Assembly: GCF_019904135.1 (NCBI RefSeq)
Contig: NZ_JAIOGQ010000015.1
Location: 1-64,000, forward strand
Direction of reading: 5' to 3'
DNA: 64,000 nt
Origin: Paenibacillus caui
Lineage (GTDB): Bacteria; Bacillota; Bacilli; Paenibacillales; Paenibacillaceae
Positions 63,427 to 64,000 of the stretch are shown one piece after another (the first letter of the stretch is position 1; every line of letters starts with the position of its first letter). The position numbers and the translations under genes were made by a program. The notes under the pieces are model-generated. The model was not told where the DNA came from. It made no database searches and saw nothing but the letters and a program-made list of their open reading frames with translations.

Positions 63427-64000
63427 GTGTCAAAAGGGATGGAGATCAAAGATACGACTCATAAAGAAAAAATCAAGATCATTTTAGCCCTGGGGATCCC
63501 GGCCATGATCGAGAATCTGCTGCAAACCGTCGTCGGATTCGTAGATACCCTCTTTGTATCCAAATTGGGTTTGACAGAAGTTACGGCTGTTGGAGTGACC
63601 AATGCCATTCTGGCTGTTTATCTGGCCATATTTTTGGCGATGGGCGTCGGCACCTCTTCGTTGATTGCCAAAAGCGTAGGGGCTGGCGATTTGGAAAAAG
63701 CGAAAGCCATCGCCCGGCAATCGACGCTGATTTCGGCTCTTCTCGGACTTGTTTTTGGCGTTATTACTTTATTCTTCGCCAAACCCCTCCTTGAGCTCAT
63801 GGGAGCGGAGCCGGCGGTATTAGAGAGCGGAGTCATCTATTTCCGGATTGTGGCGGTGCCATCTATCTTTATTTCGCTTATGACCATATTCGGGAGCATC
63901 CTCAGGTCTGCAGGCGATACCAAAACGCCTATGAAAGTCGGCCTCTGGATCAACCTGCTGCACATTGTTCTCGATTACATACTGATCTTCGGCGCGGCCG
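63427..64000 (+). CDS. MATE family efflux transporter (partial, runs off the window)
   Basis: An open frame from GTG at 63427 to the window end, 191 codons without a stop. AAGGAGAG is 8-9 bases upstream. The sequence shows LALGIPAMIENLLQTVVG, VDTLFVSKLGLTEV, GVGTSSLIAKSVGAG and SILRSAGDTKTPM, typical of MATE/DinF multidrug antiporters, with about five helices so far. Position behind the CsoR-type regulator suggests metal-responsive expression. Confidence 0.88.
   Translation, partial: MSKGMEIKDTTHKEKIKIILALGIPAMIENLLQTVVGFVDTLFVSKLGLTEVTAVGVTNAILAVYLAIFLAMGVGTSSLIAKSVGAGDLEKAKAIARQSTLISALLGLVFGVITLFFAKPLLELMGAEPAVLESGVIYFRIVAVPSIFISLMTIFGSILRSAGDTKTPMKVGLWINLLHIVLDYILIFGAA

Overview
The window reads as chromosomal DNA of a Paenibacillus-like member of the Bacillota (Gram-positive, roughly 50% GC by eye). 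The evidence is the staphylococcal-type heme stress system hssRS-hrtAB, two lipoteichoic-acid-synthase-type sulfatases, a YwnA/YwnB-like pair, a TPP riboswitch with a Bacillus-style thiamin operon, a ComP/ComA-like two-component pair, strong GGAGG ribosome sites and frequent GTG/TTG starts. No rRNA, tRNA, CRISPR array, prophage or intact insertion sequence was seen.

Layout. 1-800: AT-rich stretch with a 63-residue zinc-ribbon protein and a large hairpin. 811-2330: HD phosphohydrolase and glutamate racemase. 2350-6413: a GNAT stub, then hssR-hssS and hrtB-hrtA with a conserved HssR operator (heme sensing and export). 6475-10900 (minus): two glycosyltransferases, a flippase and a polysaccharide pyruvyl transferase, a surface-polymer operon. 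11370-14500: small membrane proteins, a NagZ-like lipoprotein, a Nudix hydrolase and two decayed GNAT genes. 14515-18552: lacZ divergent from an AraC-type regulator. 18610-24189: Bcr/CflA efflux pump, nucleotidyltransferase-like protein, LTA synthase, phosphotransferase and a GNAT with a CTG start. 24211-30556: amidase, Rrf2 regulator with its operator pair and NAD(P)-binding target, metallo-hydrolase, aldo/keto reductase, Fsr-type MFS pump.

30600-38015 is one riboswitch-controlled thiamin operon: promoter, TPP aptamer, terminator, tenA, thiZ, thiX, thiY, thiF, thiE, thiS, thiG, thiO. It joins salvage of base-degraded thiamin (import plus TenA) with thiazole synthesis and coupling. 38192-43149 holds an EamA exporter, RNA cyclic phosphodiesterase, CPA1 antiporter, KtrB-type K+ channel subunit and a DUF1992 protein.

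43291-48425 is the most intriguing block: TerB_N/TerB_C protein, BREX-type (DUF2791-like) ATPase and Lhr-like DEVH helicase with touching or overlapping ends, without any other BREX gene nearby. It looks like a compact nucleic-acid-processing or defence module. 48529-54457: a second LTA synthase and sulfite reductase cysJI. 55258-58482: a GAF protein with a degenerate GGDEF motif, a PAS sensor kinase and a ComA-like regulator. 59340-62918: HAD phosphatase and a Fur-box-controlled ferric iron ABC transporter. 63100-64000: a CsoR-type regulator with a G/C-tract operator followed by a MATE efflux gene that runs off the window.
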